A model generated the notes under the pieces. The model did not search any database and was not told the DNA's origin. It saw only the letters and a program-made list of their open reading frames with translations. A stretch of 64,000 nt of DNA from assembly GCA_018222765.1 (NCBI GenBank), contig JAAEZT010000008.1, forward strand, positions 62,001-126,000, in the 5' to 3' direction. The stretch comes from a bacterium. Its GTDB lineage: Bacteria; Verrucomicrobiota; Verrucomicrobiia; Verrucomicrobiales; Akkermansiaceae. Both the position numbers and the translations under genes were made by a program. Within the stretch, counting starts at the first letter, position 1, and each line of letters begins with the position of its first letter. Positions 18,588-27,564 of the stretch are shown piece by piece.

Positions 18588-18616
18588 TTGCATGAGCCGG
18601 TAATTACTGGTATATT
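18588..18616 (+). promoter_or_regulatory. Predicted sigma-70-type promoter of the AraC-type gene with palindrome in the spacer
   Basis: TTGCAT at 18588-18593, a 17-base spacer and TATATT at 18611-18616 give a good -10 and a fair -35. Transcription would start about 8 bases before the ATG at 18631, giving a very short leader. The spacer contains the near-palindrome CCGGTAATTACTGG (18597-18610). A related AATTACTAGT occurs at 18472-18481 on the methyltransferase side, so this could be a regulator binding site. Confidence 0.45.
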
Positions 18617-18630
18617 GATGAGACACCTAT

Positions 18631-19026
18631 ATGAATTCTCAAACTCAAGTTATCGGGTTTCAAGCGATCCGCGGAGAACCCTACGTCCAAAACAAGAAGT
18701 TAGTCGGTCCCCCGGTTCGCTTTCTCAGTCTCTGCCAAGAGCATTATTATTGCCTATCACAAATTGCCCAGGCCCTGGAGATTTCTCCCACCACCCTGCG
18801 CAAAGCCTTCCATGACTACGCCGGAATCTCTCCAAAAGCGTGGATGACTCAACAAAGAGTCATGCTTTCGATCAGACTAATCCGCGAAGGGACATCCCTC
18901 AGCGAGGTTGCGAAAAAAATGGCTTACAGCGACTACCAACACATGGCGAAGGAATTTCGCTCAGTGGTCGATTTCACTCCGAAATCCATGATGAAAATCC
19001 TAAAGGAACGTCAGATTTCAAGTTAA
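18631..19026 (+). CDS. AraC-family helix-turn-helix protein without a sensor domain
   Basis: 131 residues, almost all AraC/XylS-type DNA-binding domain. The first helix-turn-helix is around 42-62 (LSQIAQALEISPTTLRKAFHDYAGISP), the linker helix follows (QQRVMLSIRLIREG), and the second is around 92-118 (SLSEVAKKMAYSDYQHMAKEFRSVVDFTP). There is no N-terminal ligand-binding cupin. It is divergently transcribed from the PhcB-like operon with 214 bases between the starts, and convergent with the FadL gene. It is a natural candidate for local transcription control of the signalling genes. Promoter TTGCAT-17-TATATT lies just upstream. Confidence 0.88.
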   Translation: MNSQTQVIGFQAIRGEPYVQNKKLVGPPVRFLSLCQEHYYCLSQIAQALEISPTTLRKAFHDYAGISPKAWMTQQRVMLSIRLIREGTSLSEVAKKMAYSDYQHMAKEFRSVVDFTPKSMMKILKERQISS

Positions 19027-19043
19027 GAGAGCTTGGCAAGCAC

Positions 19044-20243
19044 TCAAAACGAAAATTGGTAAGAAAAGTTGATCGCGTGATTAAGAGTCTCGTAATCTCC
19101 ATCGGCCGATTCTCCAATGAGCGAACTTGAAGAATTTCCTCTTACTTCCCTCCCCCCATTGTAGGCGATGGCATACGCAAGTGCCCAGCTGCTTTCTTCA
19201 CCTCTGCGCCCAAAACCAATCGTCCAAAGATGTAAATCAGCATCCGGAATCAGCGGGGTGAAATTTAAGTCCGGTGAAGAGTTTTCACTGTAAATATATC
19301 CCGCACTGAAAAAATAACCCTGCTCGAGTGATCGTGTGACGCCCAACTGATACGTGTAGCCCGAGTCGTAATTCAGCGGGAATGGCACGTCTCCAAATGG
19401 AGTTCCCTCCAATACTGTCACATTTACGGCATCCCAATCAGTCCATTCAATCCCAGCTTCAATATTCCACTTGCTGCTCGGACGGTATGAGGCTCCCAAG
19501 GCGATATTCATTGGCAGTCTTAAACTGGCGTCGGTAGAAGAATCCGAAAATCCCGTCGCAGTTGAGGTCCCGGAATAATTCACCTTGGAGGAAGATCTAA
19601 AATTTAGTCCTAAAGAGCATTCCTCTACAGGCTGCCAAAGGGCGCCCGCATTAAATCCCACTGAAAGACCATCACCCTCAACGGAAAATTCGTCGCCTGG
19701 GGCCAATCCAATCGCCCGTGAAATAGAAATTTCAGAGTAATTGAGACCCATGCCCATACCTACGGAAAGTTGCGGATTCACTTGGTAAGCAAGGGTCGGG
19801 TTGACTGTCGCCACGAGAAGTTCGCCATCAATCGCGACGGTTGAAAAATTGGTATCCCTACCGTAGTCCACGACCAAACCGAAGGGCGTGAATAATCCGA
19901 TGCCATAAGAAAATCGCGAATCATCTGGCGAATTCGTGTAGTAAATCTGTGGTGCCAATTGGAACGTGGAATCTGCAGAAGCGGTCTCTCCAGAAGGTGA
20001 AGTGTAATCGAAACCGGCAGAGAGAGCGAATCCGCCAAAGCTAACTTGCCGACCTTCCAGCTGGGTTATCCCAGCTGGATTATAATAAATCGCAGATGGA
20101 TTGTCCGCAGTGGCGGTGAAAGCATTTCCTCTCGCAAAAGCCTCCGCATCTTGATTCAGAAGTCGGAATCCGCCCGCAGAGACATTCCCCGATATTCCGA
20201 GAGAGGAAATCGCAACAAGAATAGATTTTTTAAAGTTTATCAT
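19044..20243 (-). CDS. OmpP1/FadL-family outer-membrane long-chain fatty acid transporter
   Basis: 399 residues. The signal peptide (1-23, ending NVSA) is followed by the classical FadL start, where mature residue 1 is GGF. The hatch-region motif FARGNAFTATADNPSAIYYNPAG lies near 36-58. The rest has alternating-residue strands of a beta-barrel, and the chain ends SYQFSF with the C-terminal Phe expected for Bam-dependent insertion. FadL proteins let hydrophobic compounds, mainly long-chain fatty acids, cross the outer membrane. Standing beside a probable fatty-acid-ester signal synthase and membrane sensor, it may import that signal, though general lipid uptake is equally possible. Its own promoter is at 20300-20328. 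Confidence 0.93.
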   Translation of the reverse strand: MINFKKSILVAISSLGISGNVSAGGFRLLNQDAEAFARGNAFTATADNPSAIYYNPAGITQLEGRQVSFGGFALSAGFDYTSPSGETASADSTFQLAPQIYYTNSPDDSRFSYGIGLFTPFGLVVDYGRDTNFSTVAIDGELLVATVNPTLAYQVNPQLSVGMGMGLNYSEISISRAIGLAPGDEFSVEGDGLSVGFNAGALWQPVEECSLGLNFRSSSKVNYSGTSTATGFSDSSTDASLRLPMNIALGASYRPSSKWNIEAGIEWTDWDAVNVTVLEGTPFGDVPFPLNYDSGYTYQLGVTRSLEQGYFFSAGYIYSENSSPDLNFTPLIPDADLHLWTIGFGRRGEESSWALAYAIAYNGGREVRGNSSSSLIGESADGDYETLNHAINFSYQFSF

Positions 20244-20299
20244 TTGAGTGCGATAAAATACTTTAGACGACCTGGAAAAGTCGAGATTATTGTGAATAT

Positions 20300-20328
20300 A
20301 TTATAAGATATTTCTCATTCAGTTTAAA
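20300..20328 (-). promoter_or_regulatory. Predicted strong sigma-70-type promoter for the FadL gene
   Basis: On the minus strand TTTAAA (plus 20323-20328), a spacer of exactly 17 bases and a perfect TATAAT (plus 20300-20305) lie about 57 bases before the FadL ATG, in an AT-rich stretch. This is the closest match to the consensus seen in the window. Confidence 0.5.
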
Positions 20329-20409
20329 ATCGAGATACCCAGCGGCCATTCATCCTGACCCAAATCACTCCTTCACGGTAACAATCCATCACGCCGGCCA
20401 ATACTGACG

Positions 20410-20443
20410 GGAAGCGGTATCCCTCGGGGGACACCTCTTCCCA
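20410..20443. terminator. Hairpin downstream of the three-gene giant-protein operon
   Basis: GGGAAG pairs with CTTCCC, and an inner GGTATCCC / GGGGACACC stem closes a 3-base loop. The element is 47-80 bases past the stop of the last minus-strand gene. There is no T-run, so it may be a 3'-end stabiliser or a Rho-dependent site, not a classical terminator. Confidence 0.35.
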
Positions 20444-20489
20444 GCCGACCCCATTCAATTTTTGATCGCTGCCTCAAAACAACTCAAGC

Positions 20490-23400
20490 TTAAGGTCGCA
20501 ACGCCAGCCGAAAGCGGAAGAAGCTTTTTTCGGCAGGAGCGGGGATAGTGAGCGAGTAAATATTCGCTCCTTGGTTCGTCGCGGAATCGGCACTTTCGAC
20601 GAAGGGTAAGGACAAGGTTCCTGCCTGCGTCTGTAGAAGGAAGTGGAGTTGATCACCGTAGAGACTTGGGAACTCGATCTCAAAAGTGAGATTCCCTCCG
20701 CTGCGCGAAATTCTTACCGCAGGGATTCCCATCGGCATCGGAGGTGCGCCCGGAGTGCTGGCGGGATTTCCGGGATGGGTTCCTTCAAGAGATTCCTGAA
20801 GATTGGGAAAACCATCTCCATCCGCATCGCCGAAGGGATTGGTGTTCCCTCCGAAGAAATAAAGTTCGAAGGCATCATCGATGGCATTGAGATTTTCGTC
20901 GGTTACGGTTGGCGCTGGGAAAGAAGTGATCGTCGCCGAAATGACTTCGATCCCAATTCCTGTTCCAGCGGGAAGATTGGTCCGATCATCAAAGGCTAAA
21001 ATCTCCAGCTCCGTTCCCACCGGCAGATTGAAAGTCTGAGGAAAGACAAAAGGATCGCCGTTCACATCGTAAAGCCGCAAGCCCGTTCCTCCATCGTTGA
21101 GCAAAGGCACCTCACTGCTAAACGAACTCGCATCGACGGTCGCGGAATAGGTCTGCGTGGTCCGCTGTGACAGCAAAGCTAACAAACTCACCAAAGCCTC
21201 ATCGGCATCCTGCAAATCGCTCACCGAGAGAGTATGCTCGGCGGAGTAACTCGTGGCCGGACCATCACCGGGATCTCCGGGAAGAGGAATCAGTCCATCA
21301 ACATCTCCCACCACCGCTGGCAGGGAATGCACAACGCTCCGCAGAGTTTCATACGGCGAGGGAAACAAACCGGGATCGGATTCCGGATGGAGCGCAGGAT
21401 CGATCCCCTCAAGCAATTCGGGATCGGTATAGGTGCGTGAAGCGGAGATGCGGTAAATCTCATTGGCCAACTTCCGCAAAGCATTGATCTCGGTTCCGGA
21501 TCGCGCTTCATCGCTCAAAGTTTGAAACAAATCCTGTAAGAGCCAACCGGGATCTTCCGCATCGACGTAAGTCTGCAGACCAAGCAATTGCTCCATCGTC
21601 ACTTCTTGGGAATCTGCAACGCTATCGGGTGGAATGGTATCGCGGAATCCGGTTAAGCTTACCGGAAGAGCCGAGGAAAGAGTCCCCCGATCCCGTAAGA
21701 GATCTCCAACGATTCTTTCGAAGAGAACCAAAGCCAAAGCATCATAAAAATTCCCTTGGATGTTTACGGTAGTCCGGGTCTGCGCGCCATAATGTGCAAC
21801 TGCGGCTGCCAACCAATTGGCTGCTTCGGTCGCCTCGTCAGCACCGCCATAAGGGGAACTCACCGGAGTCAAATCAAGGTAGGGAATGGGCACCAGTCCG
21901 ATCAGCTCGCGACCCCACCCTGGAAACCCGTCGTCTTGATCCATGTCGAAAGCCGCCGGAGTTGAGTAGATCACAAAGAGATCCCGGCCCCTCGCCGGAG
22001 TCGCCAAAAACTCACCGTAGGGATTTGGGAAAATCGCTGCGGCATGATTGTCGGTTTGCGTGTGATGAATGAGGTCACCATTCAAATCATGAAGACGAAG
22101 GTCGGTAGGCGAGTAGGTCGTGTGGCCGACTTCATAAGAATTCCGATCAGGTTGATCTCCGGTATTTCCAGACTGCGATTTGGGAATGATATTGAGATCA
22201 AAGACATTCTGTAATTCCGTCAGCGGATCGCTCGCCGGTCTCGAAGCCGGATCAAAAGGATCTGATCCTCCGACCCATTCGATGAAGTCGGAGAAGCCAT
22301 CAACGTCTTCGTCATTCGTGCGCGAAGGAGGTAAACCCAAGACATTCGCGCCGTAGTTCGCCGTCTCGCTTCCATTCGTGGGATCAGAACCGTAGAGTAA
22401 CTCGTCGAGATCCGAGAGCCCGTCTTCATCACTATCAGCACCCCGAAGAGGATCGAGCCCGGCATTCAATTCGACGTGATCGGGAACGCCATCGCCATCC
22501 GAATCGAGGCTACCCGGGTCTCCGCTGAAAGAATAGTCTGCCCGATAAATCGGCGAGCGCTGCCCGGTCGCGGTGTCTTCGGCATAGTAGAATATCGAAA
22601 AGGGCCTGAGTGTATTTCCCGGCGGCGTGATGGCATCTGACCCGAGGGCAAAAGCCGTCCAGGCCTCGCTGGTATCGAAGCGATAGTAGACGTTAATTCC
22701 CACCGTGCTCGGCGCTGTCAGCTCCGGCTTAAGATAACGCGAATACGTTCCCGCCGGAGGTGTAATGGAAATTTGCACCGGGATAATGCCCAGATTCCCT
22801 TCCCCGCTGGTCAGAGCTACTTCGTCGAAATTCTGATTAGTCAGGCCAAAGGTCGCGCCAGTCGGCTTGGCTCCGAGAGCCACCGTACTTCCGCCACCCA
22901 GTCCTCCGGTCGGGGTCGAAAACGTTTCCGTCATGACGCTGACATTCCCTCCCCCATCAATCACCAAGGCACTTGTCCAATCCGGAACTTGAATCGTTTC
23001 AATCAACTTGGCATCCGGATTTACGAGCGGTTCCTTGTCGTAAAGAAAGACATTGGAAATCCCCGCCGCAGCGCCGACGCCGGGCATTGGCATGACACTC
23101 TGGGGGGTCCACGAACCGCTGTGGGAATAGTGCACCGAGGCGCTGGAAGACTGGCCCGATGCCCCGTGAAGCAGGTGAAAATTCCCCGCGCTCGATCCCA
23201 AAATTCCTTTGAGAAGTTTCCCCGTCGGAGGATTCAAGCTTCCCTCAAGAACCGGTAATGCGCTGGCATCCAGAGAGTAGATGTTGGCATATTCGCCGTC
23301 GTTATAAATCACGACAAACTGGAAATTCGTTCCGTCATTGATGACATGGACCGAGCGAATGGGATCCAGTCCTACAGTCCGCGCCGCCACCGCTGAGAGA

Positions 23401-24218
23401 GCTCCGGTAGCGGGATCGCTATTGGAATAAAGCAAACCCGCCGTGCCCGGTTCGAAAAAGAGAAATTGAAAATTGGCCCCTCCCAAGAAAGGCGCGGAGA
23501 CGTAATCCACATCAGCCGGTAACCCTGCCAGAGAAGTTTTAACCGGGAGCCCGGCAGTCTGACTATCAAAAATCTGGAAGGTCGTTGTGCCTCCCACCAG
23601 TTGGCTTGTGGAGAAGTTCTCGGGAAAACCTGTTTTGAGAAGAACACGCGCAGTATGGTGGATGGGATCCCCGGTCTTCACGTCGCCCGACACCGCGATT
23701 GAGCCGGGAAGAGAAAGGAACAAATTCAGCGTGTCTTCATTGGGCGGAGAATTCCACGCCGTGAAAGTGATGAGGTCATCGAGAGTCGGATCATTGCCGG
23801 CCTGATTCAAATCCACCGCCGAGATCACAGTGGGGCCGAGGCCATTTGGCGTCACTTGCTCGGGTCGCGAAAAAGCGGCATTGGGATCGATGAGAAAAAT
23901 TTGATTTGCGAAAGGGCTGGTAAACACCAAATCCAAACGACCCGCACTGCGCACATGTCCGACGGCAAGATCGCTTGTATTGGCACATCCACTCGGGCGC
24001 GCCGCCTGCCAAACCAGTGAGCCATCGGCCTGACCCTGGCCAATGCGAAATTGCCCGGTAGCGCGGTCAACCGTGACGACATCCAGAAAGGTGTCGCCAT
24101 TGAAATCACCAAAGCCCTGAATCTCTTCCGGGGTGTGATAAGTCACGCGCGAGTCGTAACCCGACACGGAAGCAGTGAGACAAAAGCCCAAGAAGGAAGG
24201 AAGATATTTGTGGAACAT
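20490..24218 (-). CDS. Giant exported FG-GAP/VCBS-like repeat protein with calcium-binding-type repeats
   Basis: About 1242 residues from ATG at 24218; a TTG at 24233 is the alternative start, and neither has a clear ribosome site. A signal peptide (FLGFCLTASVSG) precedes FG-GAP/VCBS-like units (FGDFNGDTFLDVVTVDRATG near the N-terminus). Around residues 560-650 lies a row of thrombospondin-type-3/dockerin-like calcium loops (DSDGDGVPDHVE, DSDEDGLSDLDE, DEDVDGFSDF). Another one, DADGDGFPNLQE, lies near the C-terminus. This points to a calcium-stabilised cell-surface or secreted protein. Function unknown. It is the third gene of an operon with two other giant exported proteins, directly after the second gene's stop. 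Confidence 0.82.
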   Translation of the reverse strand: MFHKYLPSFLGFCLTASVSGYDSRVTYHTPEEIQGFGDFNGDTFLDVVTVDRATGQFRIGQGQADGSLVWQAARPSGCANTSDLAVGHVRSAGRLDLVFTSPFANQIFLIDPNAAFSRPEQVTPNGLGPTVISAVDLNQAGNDPTLDDLITFTAWNSPPNEDTLNLFLSLPGSIAVSGDVKTGDPIHHTARVLLKTGFPENFSTSQLVGGTTTFQIFDSQTAGLPVKTSLAGLPADVDYVSAPFLGGANFQFLFFEPGTAGLLYSNSDPATGALSAVAARTVGLDPIRSVHVINDGTNFQFVVIYNDGEYANIYSLDASALPVLEGSLNPPTGKLLKGILGSSAGNFHLLHGASGQSSSASVHYSHSGSWTPQSVMPMPGVGAAAGISNVFLYDKEPLVNPDAKLIETIQVPDWTSALVIDGGGNVSVMTETFSTPTGGLGGGSTVALGAKPTGATFGLTNQNFDEVALTSGEGNLGIIPVQISITPPAGTYSRYLKPELTAPSTVGINVYYRFDTSEAWTAFALGSDAITPPGNTLRPFSIFYYAEDTATGQRSPIYRADYSFSGDPGSLDSDGDGVPDHVELNAGLDPLRGADSDEDGLSDLDELLYGSDPTNGSETANYGANVLGLPPSRTNDEDVDGFSDFIEWVGGSDPFDPASRPASDPLTELQNVFDLNIIPKSQSGNTGDQPDRNSYEVGHTTYSPTDLRLHDLNGDLIHHTQTDNHAAAIFPNPYGEFLATPARGRDLFVIYSTPAAFDMDQDDGFPGWGRELIGLVPIPYLDLTPVSSPYGGADEATEAANWLAAAVAHYGAQTRTTVNIQGNFYDALALVLFERIVGDLLRDRGTLSSALPVSLTGFRDTIPPDSVADSQEVTMEQLLGLQTYVDAEDPGWLLQDLFQTLSDEARSGTEINALRKLANEIYRISASRTYTDPELLEGIDPALHPESDPGLFPSPYETLRSVVHSLPAVVGDVDGLIPLPGDPGDGPATSYSAEHTLSVSDLQDADEALVSLLALLSQRTTQTYSATVDASSFSSEVPLLNDGGTGLRLYDVNGDPFVFPQTFNLPVGTELEILAFDDRTNLPAGTGIGIEVISATITSFPAPTVTDENLNAIDDAFELYFFGGNTNPFGDADGDGFPNLQESLEGTHPGNPASTPGAPPMPMGIPAVRISRSGGNLTFEIEFPSLYGDQLHFLLQTQAGTLSLPFVESADSATNQGANIYSLTIPAPAEKSFFRFRLALRP

Positions 24219-24238
24219 GGCGTGGGCGGACAAATGGA

Positions 24239-27200
24239 TTACGGAGTGGGGTCGACGAGAGGGATTTCCAGTTCGTTGGTCGGGATACAGCGATCAATTT
24301 CACCGTTCTCTTTGAAGCGAACGAGAACGTAAACATACCTGGCACCCCGGACCGCACCCTGGGTGTCTTTAACGTAGAGACCATAGAGCGGGAGCGCTTG
24401 AGGATTCTCCAAAAGCTCGAGGAAGGGGTCATAGAGACCTTCGTGGGTCGTCAAATACGGCCCCGTGCGAACGCGGTTAATCAAGGGACTGACCTGCACC
24501 AGATCTCCTGACACCGTTGGGAAATAGAGATTGGGAACTTGATAGCGATAGAGGGCAAAGTCCAACGCGGTTTCCCCTCCTGATGATTTGTAAAGAATCA
24601 AATTATATTCATCGGTATCCGGCCAACTCGAAGGAATGACATACAAGTTGTCGTTGTCCGTGGTGAGACTACCAAGGGTAACATCACGCTTCTCACTATC
24701 AATTTGCAGCTCACCAATCTGCACTGCCGCGTAGTAACGCCCCTCCCGGCTATTGTAAGCGTACTCTGCTTCGATTTCCGGGATGAAATCCGGATCTAAA
24801 GCCGGCAAGGAACGCGCTGGCCAAGGAACTTCGGGACCAACAACATTGGATTGCGACCAAGTGAAGTTCACGATATTCGAAGCACTCGAGCGATCCCCGG
24901 CAGCGGAGACACTTTCGACGTAGATCTTGTAGTCGCGACCCGTGGCGAGATCGAGGGGTAGGCTATATTCACCCGCCGTTCCAGTATCGTGAAAATTTCC
25001 GCCAAGCCGTCCCGTCTCAAAGGCCAGGAATCCTTGGGGGGATCCTCCACCCGAACCGAAAGGTCTGCCCAACGTTGGGAAACCAAATGCCGGGGCTCCT
25101 CCACCGAAGGGCACAATCGCCACGCTAGGAGTCTGCAACTCACTCGAGTAAGTCGTCTTCACTCCCGTGTCTCCATCACAGATATAAATGCGGAATCGCT
25201 CGACACCTTCGGGCTGGCAAAACCATCTGATCACTCCCTGCGGCGCGGCTTGGGTGCCCGCTTTTCTAACCTCGGCCATGATCGGAACGGGCATCTCGAC
25301 TTTGGTCGTGGTGAGGAGGCATCCCAGATCGGCGAGAGGGCTCGGGTTTCCATGCTCGTCAAAATACTGAAGAAAATAACACATCTCAGTCGCATTGGCC
25401 GGCAGCTCAGCGTCCTCGATGGTGACACTCGGAGCACCATCGTACTCCGCTTGCCCGATCAAAAGCAAGGGGCCGCCGTCGATACGTTTATAGAGTTTAT
25501 ATTCCTTCGTTCCAGCCGTCGGGGTGAACGTGATCTCCGTGGGATTAATCCCACCCGTGCCAGGGTCCACCGAAGTATGGGTATTCCCGGAACCTACCCC
25601 GCCGCCACCAATGACTGTAGTTTGTTCCTCTTCTTCCACGCAGAAACAAATCTCCGCGTATGTTGACGGTGGGTCCAAAGTAGGTAGTTCATCAAATCCA
25701 ATTTTCTTGTAGGCTTCCTTTCCATTCTGATCAACGGCACACAAAATGAGGCCGGCATCCCTCAGCTGAAAAACCGCGGAGGGAAAGCAATACTTCACAT
25801 CGAGAAGTTCATCCTCCTTGGAATAAACTTTTTGACCTAACAAACTGGTCACGGTCTCCCCGCCATCCTTCTCGTCAATTCCGGCACACAAATAAATCTT
25901 GGCCGCCTTAATTCGCGGATCGACGCGGAGAATTTTTAAGTGGTAATAGTGCGTGCCGTTGATTGGCCCGGTGAACTCCGCCGCAATCTGCTCGTTGAGT
26001 TGCTGGATCGTCGCTGATTCCAAGCTGAAGGTCGGACAGAAGCGCGTGATCGTCAGCGAAGCATCCCCTGAATTGGGGCCTTTCCAATCGCGCAAAACTC
26101 CCCATCCCGGCGCGCTATTGGGACCAGTGAGCGGACCACAAGCGGTGTTCTTTACCGCCCGAACGGAATACCACCAAGTCTCCCCGAGATTCGCGGGAAC
26201 TGAGGGAGCACTCGCACCATTATCGCGAATCCTATACCGAGTCGTCGCCGGATCATGAGGAATTGGTCCGGCGATCTGATGAGTAGAATACTCCGCGACT
26301 TCATCGGCTCTGATCATTTCTTCAGGGTTGGCCCAGCGGTAGACGAAATAGAAATCCGGGGTGTCTCCCGAAGTGGGTTTCTCCCAAGACACTTCGATAA
26401 AATCGGAGGGCGCCGCGGTATTGACATGTTTGTGAACAGCCTTCACACGGGAGGGAGCGAGCGGGCGATGACGGTCACAAATTGTGACCAGAGTTCCCGG
26501 TGAGATCGCCCCCGGACGTCCCAATAAATCTCGTGCGGATGCAAAGTAATAAAACTCATCGCCATCTCCCATAGGCGCTCCGCCATCGAGAAGGACACCA
26601 TTGTCATCGACTGTGAAATAGGTCTCAGGATCGCCCACCAAGTCTGCTGCTTCCACAACGGTCATCAACTTTGTCGGCATCAGGGGGAGCTGGTTCACGA
26701 GACGAACGTCATTGGGATCTGACGAGAGCAATCCGGTCAAGGCCGTCGATGCTGGTGGCGTGATGTGGTAGTTCGCACCCTCGGCAAAGGCGCGGGTCAT
26801 GCGATAAACATTAAAGCCATAGGTCAGCGGAGTTCTCTGACGCAAGCCCGAGGGAACTCCCCAACGAAGTTTGGCATTAAGATGGCCCGAGGCCGAAAGA
26901 TCGAGCACGTGAATTGGGCGCCCCGGCGGTGGAATTATGGGAGGACTTGCGAGATCCAAGGTCACACGACCGGCCACCACGCCGGGTTGGGCATTCAAGA
27001 CCAAAGTCCCGGCAGGGAGCGTGCGCAGTTCAAAAGTCGTTACCACGCCATTCACCGGAACCACCGCAGCAGTTCCCATGCAAAGACCGAGAACCGGTTG
27101 GGTCCGGGAGAGAAAAATCAGTCGGCGAAAGACCCTCGGGTCGCGTTTGGCCGCCTGAAGAACTCCCGAGATTTTTCCCGCAAGCGTCAGGCTTGGTGAA

Positions 27201-27559
27201 GCGACTAGGTCGCCAAACAAATCATCGATTATTGGCTCAATAACCGCCGCATCAAACAAAGAAGGCGGGGTGGAATCGAGCAAGGCACTGACGATGTTCA
27301 ACTGGGTTTGGAAACTCATCGTCCCCGACCGCACAAAAAGATTCGGCGAAGCAGCCGGGCCGGACTTATGAAAGACCGCATGGTTGTGATCGAAGAGCGC
27401 CTCGCTACTTTGAGCCTGCCAGGTAAGATAGGCATAGTTTTTCGAATCCGCCGGTTCTTGAAATGAAGTCACCGATAGAAAGCGTATGCTCTCTTCCGGG
27501 TTCGCCGTTTGAGCATGAAGCGGAAGAAGACAAAGGAGTGATAAAAAAAGTAAACGCAT
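24239..27559 (-). CDS. Giant exported protein with fibronectin-III-like modules
   Basis: About 1106 residues from ATG 27559, which leaves 5 bases after the preceding gene and places the signal peptide (MRLLFLSLLCLLPLHAQ) at the very start. An in-frame ATG at 27583 would overlap the previous gene. The chain contains several fibronectin-type-III-like or Ig-like beta domains, each with Trp/Tyr-rich strands such as FIEVSWEKPTSGDTPDFYFVYRW and EYKLYKRIDGG. There is no enzymatic motif or membrane anchor I can identify. The organisation suggests a multi-domain adhesive or structural extracellular protein. It sits in the middle of a three-gene operon. Confidence 0.78.
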   Translation of the reverse strand: MRLLFLSLLCLLPLHAQTANPEESIRFLSVTSFQEPADSKNYAYLTWQAQSSEALFDHNHAVFHKSGPAASPNLFVRSGTMSFQTQLNIVSALLDSTPPSLFDAAVIEPIIDDLFGDLVASPSLTLAGKISGVLQAAKRDPRVFRRLIFLSRTQPVLGLCMGTAAVVPVNGVVTTFELRTLPAGTLVLNAQPGVVAGRVTLDLASPPIIPPPGRPIHVLDLSASGHLNAKLRWGVPSGLRQRTPLTYGFNVYRMTRAFAEGANYHITPPASTALTGLLSSDPNDVRLVNQLPLMPTKLMTVVEAADLVGDPETYFTVDDNGVLLDGGAPMGDGDEFYYFASARDLLGRPGAISPGTLVTICDRHRPLAPSRVKAVHKHVNTAAPSDFIEVSWEKPTSGDTPDFYFVYRWANPEEMIRADEVAEYSTHQIAGPIPHDPATTRYRIRDNGASAPSVPANLGETWWYSVRAVKNTACGPLTGPNSAPGWGVLRDWKGPNSGDASLTITRFCPTFSLESATIQQLNEQIAAEFTGPINGTHYYHLKILRVDPRIKAAKIYLCAGIDEKDGGETVTSLLGQKVYSKEDELLDVKYCFPSAVFQLRDAGLILCAVDQNGKEAYKKIGFDELPTLDPPSTYAEICFCVEEEEQTTVIGGGGVGSGNTHTSVDPGTGGINPTEITFTPTAGTKEYKLYKRIDGGPLLLIGQAEYDGAPSVTIEDAELPANATEMCYFLQYFDEHGNPSPLADLGCLLTTTKVEMPVPIMAEVRKAGTQAAPQGVIRWFCQPEGVERFRIYICDGDTGVKTTYSSELQTPSVAIVPFGGGAPAFGFPTLGRPFGSGGGSPQGFLAFETGRLGGNFHDTGTAGEYSLPLDLATGRDYKIYVESVSAAGDRSSASNIVNFTWSQSNVVGPEVPWPARSLPALDPDFIPEIEAEYAYNSREGRYYAAVQIGELQIDSEKRDVTLGSLTTDNDNLYVIPSSWPDTDEYNLILYKSSGGETALDFALYRYQVPNLYFPTVSGDLVQVSPLINRVRTGPYLTTHEGLYDPFLELLENPQALPLYGLYVKDTQGAVRGARYVYVLVRFKENGEIDRCIPTNELEIPLVDPTP

Positions 27560-27564
27560 TGGGA

